From Pseudomonadota bacterium (GTDB lineage: Bacteria; Myxococcota_A; UBA9042; GCA-2863065): 39,246 nt of DNA. Below the pieces are notes generated by a model. That model was not told the DNA's origin. It was given only the letters and a program-made list of their open reading frames with translations, and ran no database searches. Below, one piece after another: positions 32,144 to 39,246 of this stretch (the first letter of the stretch is position 1; every line of letters starts with the position of its first letter). Location: the NCBI GenBank assembly GCA_005776585.1, contig SXOX01000171.1, forward strand, positions 1 to 39,246, read 5' to 3'. Position numbers and translations under genes: made by a program.

Positions 32144-33424
32144 ATGTCGAGAGCAGTCGCGGTCACGGTCTTGGTTTGGGTCGCTTCGATGGGCTGTGCG
32201 GAGTCGACGGCGACGCCCGGCGCTGCCGCGAGCGACACCCTGTCGCTTGGGGCGGACCTGCCAGTCGAGGTGGCCTCGGTGCCACCGGACACTGGCGCGG
32301 ACGCACCGACAGACACCGCGGGCGCTGCGACGGACACCGGCGCGGACGTGCCTGAGGTCACGGCGCCCGCTACCGACTGGCGCACCGACGGCCCCTTCCC
32401 CGTTGGTCACGCCGAGCTGCTACTCACCGACGCTGCGCGCAAACGCACGTTGCGTGTCACGCTCTGGTATCCGGCGGCTGAGTCGGCGCGCGCGGCCGCG
32501 GACGCGGGCATGGGCCTCGCCGACTTCTATCCCGCGGGCTCGACGGAGCGCGCGACGCTGACCGGGCTGCTGGCCAAGGCGCCGGCGTGTGTGCGCACGA
32601 GGACCCGCTCGGCACTCGACGCCGCACCCGCGGCGACCGGCAGCTGGCCCGTGGTCGCATTCTCGCACTGCCACACGTGCGTGCGCTTCGAGTCGACGAC
32701 GGTCGTCGAGCGCCTGGCCAGCCACGGCATCGCCGTGATCGCGCCGGACCACACGGGCAACACCGTCTTCGAGGGGCTTACCGGGACGTCGGCGGCCATC
32801 TCGACCGACTTCCTCCAGACGCGGACCGACGACATGAAGTTCGTGCTGGACACGGTCCTCGACGCGAAGAGCGCGAGCGTGCCCGCGGCGCTGCGGGGCA
32901 AGTTCGACGCGACGCGGGTCGGCGCGCTGGGCCACAGCTTCGGCGGTGTCACGACCGGCAAGCTGGCGATGGACGATCCCCGGCCCAAGGCGGCCATGGC
33001 GCTCGCGGTCCCGATGGCGCAGCCCCTCATCCCCGGGGTCGATCTGGCCAAGATCCATGTCCCCGTCGCGTTCGTCCTGGCCCAGGAGGATCATGCGATT
33101 ACGGAGTTTGGCAATGGGCTTATCCGCCAGAACTTCGCTGACGCCAACCCGCCGGCGTGGCTCGTGGAGATCGCCGACGCGGGACACCACTCCGTCGCCG
33201 ACATCGCCGGGCTGGCACCCGACTTCATGGACGGCTGCGGCCAAGGCAAGCGGAACGGCGATCAGAGCGCCTTCGCGTACCTGGACAACGCGGTGGCGCG
33301 GGCCGTGACGGCGCGTGTCGTTGGTGCCTTCTTTGGAATGACGCTGCTCGGCCAGACGACGGCCGCGGAGGCGCTCTTGGCGAAGGAGCCCGCGGGCGTC
33401 GTTACGACCGGCGAACGAAAGTAG
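32144..33424 (+). CDS. Alpha/beta-hydrolase lipoprotein
   Basis: The start is ATG 32144, because the lipoprotein signal ending VASMGC (Cys18) begins there, although the frame is open upstream. A linker rich in Thr, Asp, Ala and Pro (about 20-85) precedes the catalytic domain. That domain has LRVTLWYPA, PVVAFSHCHTCVRF, the oxyanion segment, GIAVIAPDHTGNTVF, nucleophile elbow GHSFGG (Ser near 264), VPVAFVLAQEDHA (acid) and AGHHSVAD (His). It resembles PAF-acetylhydrolase or dienelactone-hydrolase-like secreted enzymes. The substrate is unknown. Confidence 0.85.
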   Translation: MSRAVAVTVLVWVASMGCAESTATPGAAASDTLSLGADLPVEVASVPPDTGADAPTDTAGAATDTGADVPEVTAPATDWRTDGPFPVGHAELLLTDAARKRTLRVTLWYPAAESARAAADAGMGLADFYPAGSTERATLTGLLAKAPACVRTRTRSALDAAPAATGSWPVVAFSHCHTCVRFESTTVVERLASHGIAVIAPDHTGNTVFEGLTGTSAAISTDFLQTRTDDMKFVLDTVLDAKSASVPAALRGKFDATRVGALGHSFGGVTTGKLAMDDPRPKAAMALAVPMAQPLIPGVDLAKIHVPVAFVLAQEDHAITEFGNGLIRQNFADANPPAWLVEIADAGHHSVADIAGLAPDFMDGCGQGKRNGDQSAFAYLDNAVARAVTARVVGAFFGMTLLGQTTAAEALLAKEPAGVVTTGERK

Positions 33425-33433
33425 GGCGCGACT

Positions 33434-34690
33434 TCAGAGGACGTGGGACAGCACGTCGCCGAGCGCGGTCAGGTCTGCAAATCGCGTGTAGAGCGGAACC
33501 GGCGCAAGACGGACGACATCTGGTTCTCGCGCGTCCGCGATGACGCCGCGCGCGCCGAGCCGCTCGACGACGGCGCGGGCACCAGACGTGACGCGCATCG
33601 ACAGCTGACAGCCACGCGCGTCGCGCTCGCGCGGCGTGAGGACCTGAGCCCGTGCGGCGTGCGGCGCGAGCACCTCCTCGAGCAAAGCGGTGAGCGCCAC
33701 GCTCTTTTGGCGCAACGCGAGCGGCCCGGCGCGGTCGAACAGCTCGAGCGAGGCCCGGAGCGCCGCGAGCGGGAGGATCGGCGGATTGGACAGCTGCCAG
33801 GCCTCCGCCGTCGGAATGGGCACGAACGTGCGCGGCATCTGGAAGCGAGTCGCCTTGTCGTGCCCCCACCAGCCCTCGAGCCGCGGCATGGAGGGGTCGC
33901 CGAGGTGTCGCGCGTGGACGAACGCGCCGCCAAGGCTGCCCGGGCCGGAGTTGAGGTACTTGTAGGAGCACCAGCAGGCGAAGTCGACGTCGTCGTCATG
34001 CAGCGACAGCCTCAGGTTGCCGGCGCCATGCGCCAGATCGAGGCCAAAGCGCGCGCCAATGGACCGCGCAGCGGCGCCGATGGCCGGCACGTCGAAGGCC
34101 TGCCCCGTGAGGTAGCTGACTTGGCCCAGCAGGACGACGGCGACGCTCGAACCCAGCCGCTCGAGCGAGCTGACGATGTCCTCGGTGCGCAGCAAGTCCT
34201 CGCCAGGGCGCGGCTCCAGCGTCACGATCGCGTCATGGGGGTCGAAGCCATGGAGGCGCGCCTGCGACGCGACCGCGTAGCGATCGGAGGGGAACGCGCC
34301 GCCCTCGATGACGATGCGATAGCGCTCGCGCGTTGGCCGATAGAACGAGACGAGCAGCAGGTGCAGGTTGACCGTGAGGGTGTTCATCACCACGACCTCG
34401 CTCGGGAGCGCACCGACGAGGTGCGCCATCGGCTCGGTCACGAGCTCGTGATACGGCAGCCACGGGTGTCGCCCGTGGACGTGGCCCTCGACGCCTAGAC
34501 GCGCCCAGTCGTCGAGCTCGGCCAGGACGTACTCGCGCGCACGGCGCGGCTGGAGCCCGAGCGAGTTGCCAGCGAAGTACAGGGCGTCGGAGCCATCCGG
34601 TGCGCGCGGGAAGAGGAACTCCGCCCGCAGCGGCGCCAGAGGATCGGTCGCGTCCAAGGTAAGAGCGCGCTGGTGGAGGCTCATCGGCAT
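33434..34690 (-). CDS. kynU: Kynureninase
   Basis: This 418-residue PLP enzyme has the kynureninase features LYFAGNSLGLQPR near residue 38, TLTVNLHLLLVSFY, DLAHGAGN and the lysine in WCSYKYLNSGPGS (near 240) that binds PLP. A later GWWGHDKATRFQM is typical of the family. It cleaves kynurenine or 3-hydroxykynurenine to (hydroxy)anthranilate and alanine, in tryptophan degradation or de novo NAD synthesis. No other kyn gene is next to it. ATG 34690 and 34684 are both possible starts; the predicted promoter leaves almost no leader. Confidence 0.95.
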   Translation of the reverse strand: MPMSLHQRALTLDATDPLAPLRAEFLFPRAPDGSDALYFAGNSLGLQPRRAREYVLAELDDWARLGVEGHVHGRHPWLPYHELVTEPMAHLVGALPSEVVVMNTLTVNLHLLLVSFYRPTRERYRIVIEGGAFPSDRYAVASQARLHGFDPHDAIVTLEPRPGEDLLRTEDIVSSLERLGSSVAVVLLGQVSYLTGQAFDVPAIGAAARSIGARFGLDLAHGAGNLRLSLHDDDVDFACWCSYKYLNSGPGSLGGAFVHARHLGDPSMPRLEGWWGHDKATRFQMPRTFVPIPTAEAWQLSNPPILPLAALRASLELFDRAGPLALRQKSVALTALLEEVLAPHAARAQVLTPRERDARGCQLSMRVTSGARAVVERLGARGVIADAREPDVVRLAPVPLYTRFADLTALGDVLSHVL

Positions 34691-34699
34691 GCGGTCGCG

Positions 34700-34728
34700 A
34701 GCGTAGCAAGGCGCGACCGCCTGACCAA
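34700..34728 (-). promoter_or_regulatory. Candidate promoter of kynU (near-leaderless)
   Basis: On the reverse strand TTGGTC (34728-34723), 17 bases, TACGCT (34705-34700). The -10 box is only 9 bases from ATG 34690, and no ribosome site is visible there. Confidence 0.45.
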
Positions 34729-34770
34729 GCTCGGCGGCGGCCTGTTCGGTGGACTCTGGCGTGCCGAAAC

Positions 34771-34799
34771 TTGCGCTCCCGCAGGGTCCTGGCTACCGT
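34771..34799 (+). promoter_or_regulatory. Candidate promoter of the 1371-residue lipoprotein
   Basis: TTGCGC (34771-34776), 17 bases, TACCGT (34794-34799). The leader would be about 32 bases with GGAG at 34828-34831 before GTG 34838. Confidence 0.5.
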
Positions 34800-34837
34800 G
34801 AACCGCTAGCCTTTTCCCTCCACCGCTGGAGTTTCCC

Positions 34838-37800
34838 GTGATCGCTCGAATCCTCCGTTCTTCCCTCGGGGTGTGCCTTTTCCTTTCCTTGGGCGCGCCC
34901 GCCTGCGGTTCACCGTCGGGCACGGACACGCCGGCCGGTGGCGTGCCAGTCGACAGCGGCCAATCGGCCGACACAGCTTCGGTCCCAGACACCGCTATCG
35001 GTCCGGTCGGTGCGCTTCAGGCCGAGGGCGGCCAGATGGCCGACCCGGCGCAGTTCACGGTGAAGCAGGCCAGCCTTGGCGCCGACGGCTGGGTCGCGGT
35101 GTGGCACGAGTTCGCGAGCAGCCAGAAGCTCGCGGGCAAGGTGTACCTCAAGAAGGGCACGCATGACGCCATCGCGGTCCCGCTGGATCCGCCGGTCGGG
35201 ACGCTGGCATCGCTGAGCGGATTCAAGCTGCGCGTCTCGGTGCACCATGACGTGCCCGCGGACAGTGCCTTTACGGCCAAGGACGCGGTGACGACGGGAG
35301 ACGACCCCGTCATGCTGAGCCAGGCCGGCAAGCCCGTAGTCGCCACGCTCGACGTGACGCTCCCGCCAGTCGACCTCAACACGCTCGTCATCGCGGACCA
35401 GACCATCGTGAAGAGCCCTCCGAAGGTCTCCGTGACCGCCTCGTTGGCGAAGGCGCCGGCCCAGCTCGTCGTGACCGACGCCGCGGGCGCCACCGTGGGA
35501 ACCGAGCGCATCTGGGACAAGAACTCACGCAGCTACCCGGTGTCGGTGAACCTGCCGCGCGCCTCGGCTCCCGTCACGCTGACCGGCGCGCTGTACGAGC
35601 TCGCGGGCGACGTGGCCGACCTCAAGAAGCCGATCCTGAACCTGGCTGGCAAGCCGGTGACGGCGACCTTCGCGGCGACCTATCCGCCGGAGAACGTCCT
35701 GGACGTGGCCGACCAGACGCTTGTGAGCTGGGGCTACAAGATCAAGGTCGCCAAAGTCGACCTCGATGAGCTCCCCGCGTGGCTCGCCGTCTACGAGGAC
35801 AAGGCCGGGGCTCCCGGCGCCCTGCTGGGTTCGGTGGCCGTACTGACCAGCCCCAAGATAGGGCTCGAAGTCGGGCTGACGCGCTTCGTCAAGCCGGTGG
35901 AGACGCTCTGGGTTGGTCTGCACGCGGACCTGCCCGCCGATGGCGCACTCACTGCCGCCGACCCGTGGCTCCTCGGCGTGGACGGCAAGCCGCTGCGGCA
36001 AGCCATCGTCGTGACCAACAACGCCTGCGGTGGAGCCAAGACCAAGGTCTGCGATCCCAAGAAGCCGAACGTGATCAGCTGGCTCGACCACTGCGGTAAG
36101 CCCGCGGCGACGACGACCGCCTGCGGCGGAGCTGGCGGCTATTGTGACGACAGCGGCCCTTATGTGACCTGCAAGGTGCCCCCCGACCCGTGCGCAGGGG
36201 TCGCCGGCACGGTCTGCGTCGCCGAGGATCCCTACGCGACGTACTTCAAGGATCACTGCGGTGTCCCGTTCAAGGTGGCGTCCAAGTGTGGCGCCACTGC
36301 GGTGTGCAACGACTCGGATGGGACCGCGAAGTGCTCCCTTGCGCCGAGCTGTGCTGGCAACACGACCAAGTACTGCGATCCGAAGGACCTGTCGAAGGTC
36401 TTCTGGCTCGACAAGTGCGGCAAGCCCAACGGAAACGCGCTGCCGTGCGGCGGGACGTCGAAGTGCGACGACGCGAGCGGCGAGGCGGAGTGCGCGATTC
36501 CGGTCGACCCCTGCTCTGGAAACGCCCTGAAGGTGTGCGATCCGGGAAGCCCAAAGAAGGTCTTTTGGAAGAACGCGTGCGGTCAGCTCACTGGCGCGAG
36601 CTTCTCCTGTGGCGCAACCTCCACGTGCGACGCATCTGGCGGCGCGGCGGCGTGCCTCCTCGAGGCCGGCTGCGGCGGCACCGTGACCATGGTGTGCAAC
36701 AAGGACGAACCGAACAACATCTACTGGAAGAACACCTGCGGCGAGCTCACCGGATCGACGATTCCGTGCGGAAGTGGCTTTGTCTGCGACGACGCCTCGG
36801 GCACCCCGAAGTGCGCCAGCTCGGACTCTTGCAGCGGAAACGCCACGTTGGCGTGCAACCCTAGCGACCCCGGGAACATCTACTGGAAGGACCACTGTGG
36901 CGCCTTCACTGGGTCTACGCTGCCGTGTGGAGCTGGCTTCGTCTGCGCTGATGGCAATGGGAGTCCGTACTGCGCCGACCCCAACCCGTGCGTCGGCGCC
37001 GGGCAGAAGTTCTGCGATCCCACCAATCTGGCGGTCATCAAGTGGCTCGACGGGTGCGGCAAGGTGAAGGCGAGCACCATCCCGTGCGGCAAAGGCTATG
37101 CGTGCAGCGACAGCGGCGGTGAGGCCGTGTGTGCGCCAGTGGATGCCTGCGGTGGTAACGTCAGCACCGTGTGCGTCAAGGACGACCCTGGCCATGTCTA
37201 CTGGGTCGACGGTTGCGGCGCGCTGACTGGCAGTACGTATCCCTGCGGCGTGGCCACCTGCGACGACAGCACGGGTCAGGCCGAGTGCGTCGCTCTCAAG
37301 ACGTGCGCGGACCAGAAGCTGCGTGTATGTGACCCGGCCGATCCGCTCAAGGTGCTGCTCACCAATGGGTGCGGCGACGCGCTCGGAGTCTTTTCGACCT
37401 GCGCCAACGGCAAGCGCTGTGACGAGGCGACGGCCGGCGATGCTCAGTGCGCGTGCGTACCGACGGATAACGTCGTCTGCTTTGGCAAGCACTTCCTCTA
37501 CGAGCCGAGCGGCATCAAGAAGGTCGATTCGTGCGGCAACCCGAGCGGCGCCGTCGTCACCATGTGCGCCAACGGTCAGATTTGCGCCTACGAAGACCAG
37601 ACCAACGCGACCAAGCCCGTGTGCACCACGTCATTGAGTGACGCAGCATCCCCCATGGCTCATCGCGGGTGTAGCTTCATCGACCATGTCACGTACAAGA
37701 CCGCGCTCGAGGTCGACTGCCGCTGCCGTCGGCACGGAGCGACGCTCAACGACATCACGGTCTACGACATGGGCGGCAATCAGGCGTGTCAGCCTCAGTC

Positions 37801-38953
37801 CGAGTCGTGGGCGGACGGGTGGACGATGGGCGCCGGCCCGCACTTCACCCACATGACCCACAGCTTCAACGGAGGCGGAGTCTACTCATCGAAGCACGGC
37901 GAGCTCTTTGCGACCAAACACTTCACCGATCCCAAGTACGAGGGCGCCGGCATGGTGGTGGGCTACCACATCAAGACGGGTGCACGCCGGATCGTCAGTG
38001 GGCGCTACCCGACGCCCACGTCCACCTATGAGATGTACGGCAGTGGGTACGAGTCTCAGCGTTCCGTCGGGGTCCTGCTCCTGGAGCCGACGACACTTCC
38101 CGGCGCGTGGGACCTGGAGCTGGGCACCGACGGCAAGCTGTACGTCTGGGGCAGCCGCGCCGGAAACCAGGAGATCACCCGGGTCGATCCGGACACGGGA
38201 GCGCGCTCTCTGGTGTGGATGCAAGCGCTCGAGGGAGCGGCCGTCGCGCCCGCCCACGGCCAGTGCTATTCCACGCGCCCGAAGTCGACGTTCTTCGGCG
38301 GCTTCATTCCGGTCCAGCTCGAGCACCACGCCTTCACCATGGGAACCGACGGCAGTTTCTACTTGGGCTTCCGCAACCAGAACGCGGAGGGCAACGGCAT
38401 CGTCAAGATCTCGGCCGATGGCAGCACCTGCACCGTCGTCTCGCGCTGGAACGGAACGATGGGCGAGGTCGGTGGCGGGGCGTCTCCGCAGTACAGCAAC
38501 CTCGAGGGCTTCACCATCCACGCTGGCAAGCTCTACGCGACGCTGCAGATCGGCAAGCGATTCATGGCCATTGACATTGTAACTGGCCAGCGAACCGAGC
38601 TCGCCGCGCCGGCAGGCTCCGTGGTCTCGACGCCCGGACAGAGCACCCTGTTCTGGGACGCGACGCGCAACCTCATGATCACCGCAGGCGGCGTGCAGTC
38701 GTACCTCGCCGACGCGGTCGATCTCGTCACAGGGAAGCGACAGTCACTGTTCTTGACTGCGCCCGGCGAGATGATCGAGAGCGCTCCGCCATGGGAGACC
38801 GGCGCCCACGGGGCGATCGACAACGGCAACTACATGGGCTACGGCGCGCTGGCCATGGACCCGGTCAACAACGACCATGTGTACTTGGTCATCAAGTACG
38901 GCCTGCTCAAGTATGAGATGTCGACCGGCAACAGCTACGTGATGTCGCAGTAG
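34838..38953 (+). CDS. Giant lipoprotein: DUF7282-like repeats, ten six-cysteine repeats, C-terminal propeller
   Basis: The 1371-residue protein starts with GTG; the signal peptide ends GAPAC (Cys23). After an acidic linker, three ~105-residue repeats (about 68-395) look like DUF7282: [40 protein letters not shown], then [18 protein letters not shown] and [14 protein letters not shown]. Residues 397-929 are ten cysteine repeats of about 53 residues with spacing C-x7-C-x13-C-x9-C-x5/6-C-x8-C. The last ~430 residues have blade-like segments ([46 protein letters not shown]), probably a beta-propeller. It is a likely outer-surface adhesin or binding protein; the function is unknown. It is an apparently single-gene transcript. 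Confidence 0.82.
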   Translation: MIARILRSSLGVCLFLSLGAPACGSPSGTDTPAGGVPVDSGQSADTASVPDTAIGPVGALQAEGGQMADPAQFTVKQASLGADGWVAVWHEFASSQKLAGKVYLKKGTHDAIAVPLDPPVGTLASLSGFKLRVSVHHDVPADSAFTAKDAVTTGDDPVMLSQAGKPVVATLDVTLPPVDLNTLVIADQTIVKSPPKVSVTASLAKAPAQLVVTDAAGATVGTERIWDKNSRSYPVSVNLPRASAPVTLTGALYELAGDVADLKKPILNLAGKPVTATFAATYPPENVLDVADQTLVSWGYKIKVAKVDLDELPAWLAVYEDKAGAPGALLGSVAVLTSPKIGLEVGLTRFVKPVETLWVGLHADLPADGALTAADPWLLGVDGKPLRQAIVVTNNACGGAKTKVCDPKKPNVISWLDHCGKPAATTTACGGAGGYCDDSGPYVTCKVPPDPCAGVAGTVCVAEDPYATYFKDHCGVPFKVASKCGATAVCNDSDGTAKCSLAPSCAGNTTKYCDPKDLSKVFWLDKCGKPNGNALPCGGTSKCDDASGEAECAIPVDPCSGNALKVCDPGSPKKVFWKNACGQLTGASFSCGATSTCDASGGAAACLLEAGCGGTVTMVCNKDEPNNIYWKNTCGELTGSTIPCGSGFVCDDASGTPKCASSDSCSGNATLACNPSDPGNIYWKDHCGAFTGSTLPCGAGFVCADGNGSPYCADPNPCVGAGQKFCDPTNLAVIKWLDGCGKVKASTIPCGKGYACSDSGGEAVCAPVDACGGNVSTVCVKDDPGHVYWVDGCGALTGSTYPCGVATCDDSTGQAECVALKTCADQKLRVCDPADPLKVLLTNGCGDALGVFSTCANGKRCDEATAGDAQCACVPTDNVVCFGKHFLYEPSGIKKVDSCGNPSGAVVTMCANGQICAYEDQTNATKPVCTTSLSDAASPMAHRGCSFIDHVTYKTALEVDCRCRRHGATLNDITVYDMGGNQACQPQSESWADGWTMGAGPHFTHMTHSFNGGGVYSSKHGELFATKHFTDPKYEGAGMVVGYHIKTGARRIVSGRYPTPTSTYEMYGSGYESQRSVGVLLLEPTTLPGAWDLELGTDGKLYVWGSRAGNQEITRVDPDTGARSLVWMQALEGAAVAPAHGQCYSTRPKSTFFGGFIPVQLEHHAFTMGTDGSFYLGFRNQNAEGNGIVKISADGSTCTVVSRWNGTMGEVGGGASPQYSNLEGFTIHAGKLYATLQIGKRFMAIDIVTGQRTELAAPAGSVVSTPGQSTLFWDATRNLMITAGGVQSYLADAVDLVTGKRQSLFLTAPGEMIESAPPWETGAHGAIDNGNYMGYGALAMDPVNNDHVYLVIKYGLLKYEMSTGNSYVMSQ
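36026..37624 (+). repeat. Ten tandem repeats coding a six-cysteine module
   Basis: Units of about 159 bp in the large lipoprotein gene each encode six cysteines at fixed spacing with a W/F-x-D/N-x-C-G core ([33 protein letters not shown]). Nine are well formed and the tenth is longer and degenerate. Units 3 to 8 are most alike, suggesting recent duplication in the middle. Confidence 0.85.
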
Positions 38954-38980
38954 GGAACCGCGCAGAGCCCCACCGGAAAG

Positions 38981-39009
38981 TTGACGCGTCGGCTTTGCGG
39001 CGCCATACC
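38981..39009 (+). promoter_or_regulatory. Weak candidate promoter of the thioesterase gene
   Basis: TTGACG (38981-38986), 17 bases, CATACC (39004-39009); the -10 box is poor. It sits 6 bases before ATG 39016, which again lacks an obvious ribosome site. Confidence 0.3.
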
Positions 39010-39015
39010 CCCGCC

Positions 39016-39246
39016 ATGCGCAGCGTCCTCGACGAGCTCGTCTCTCTCCTTGGCCTCGAACGCATCGAGGAGAATCTGTTTCGCGGCCAAAGCCAGGATC
39101 TTGGCTGGGGCGCCATCTTCGGCGGCCAGGTGCTCGGCCAGGCGCTCTCCGCCGCGGCCCAGACGGTGCCCGTCGAGCGGGGCGCGCACTCGTTCCACGG
39201 CTACTTTCTGCGGACTGGAGACGCGCGACGACCGGTCGTCTACGAG
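39016..39246 (+). CDS. tesB: Acyl-CoA thioesterase II (TesB-like), N-terminal part
   Basis: The 77 residues before the window edge match the first hotdog domain of Tes[19 protein letters not shown], then [18 protein letters not shown] and [14 protein letters not shown] with PVVYE at the edge. It hydrolyses acyl-CoA to free fatty acid and CoA in the cytosol. The rest (about 200 residues) lies outside the window. Confidence 0.93.
   Translation, partial: MRSVLDELVSLLGLERIEENLFRGQSQDLGWGAIFGGQVLGQALSAAAQTVPVERGAHSFHGYFLRTGDARRPVVYE

Noticed and set aside
1-39246. A genome-wide change of UGA from stop to an amino acid.
   Set aside because: Many clear genes end in TGA overlapping the next start (ATGA or GTGA), for example at 998-1001, 3894-3897, 8847-8850 and 13813-13816, so UGA is a normal stop.
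1-39246. tRNA, rRNA, prophage, insertion sequence or CRISPR elements.
   Set aside because: I saw no cloverleaf-like segments, transposase or integrase genes, or regularly spaced repeats; the gaps between genes are all under about 220 bp.

Overview
This is a strongly GC-rich bacterial chromosome segment, densely packed, with genes joined by ATGA/GTGA overlaps and convergent genes only 3 to 10 bp apart or overlapping. Many lipoproteins and cysteine-rich secreted proteins, a MYXO-CTERM-type C-terminus, PEGA, DUF1844, YkgJ-like and FHA proteins, and a split b/b' F-type ATP synthase together suggest a Myxococcota or related (former deltaproteobacterial) organism. No phage, insertion sequence, CRISPR array, rRNA or tRNA was seen. 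UGA is an ordinary stop codon for most genes here.

Layout. 1-2010 (-): start of the F1Fo ATP synthase operon (b', b, delta, alpha; alpha runs off the left edge). 2080-6272 (+): a membrane-anchored TolB-like propeller protein overlapping a multi-pass membrane protein with an HExxH metalloprotease motif. 6276-11860 (-): a Gly/Thr-rich lipoprotein, hemW, a diacylglycerol-kinase-family protein and a large lipoprotein. 12050-14837 (+): a small protein, DUF1844 and YkgJ-like proteins, then an ECF sigma / anti-sigma / secreted protein operon. 14968-17267 (+): TPR-PEGA protein and SUMF1-type lipoprotein. 17275-18589: a small lipoprotein and a LEA2/WHy-like lipoprotein.

18614-20503 (-) is the most unusual locus. 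It looks like two genes but reads as one lipoprotein: an LVIVD-like propeller, a HYDIN/ASH-like Ig domain, and a C-terminal TlpA/AhpC-type thioredoxin domain. An in-frame UGA sits exactly at the first catalytic cysteine, giving W-U-G-T-C, and a SECIS-like hairpin lies immediately downstream. I infer a selenoprotein. A second in-frame UGA lies in its lipoprotein signal peptide and is unexplained.

20599-27792: a PA0069-type radical SAM protein, an A-type Fe-S carrier, then a minus-strand run of YciO-like protein, large helical-repeat protein, FHA-coiled-coil-trypsin protein and glycosyltransferase. 27809-30600: an IPT/TIG lipoprotein, a small lipoprotein, an SGNH-like hydrolase and a TrmA/RlmD-type RNA methyltransferase. 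30590-34690: a MYXO-CTERM cysteine-rich protein, an alpha/beta-hydrolase lipoprotein and kynureninase. 34838-38953: a 1371-residue lipoprotein with three DUF7282-like repeats, ten six-cysteine repeats and a C-terminal propeller. 39016-end: start of a TesB-type acyl-CoA thioesterase.

The common theme is cell-envelope biology: most non-housekeeping genes encode exported, lipid-anchored or disulfide-rich proteins, so an envelope-anchored selenocysteine oxidoreductase fits the setting.
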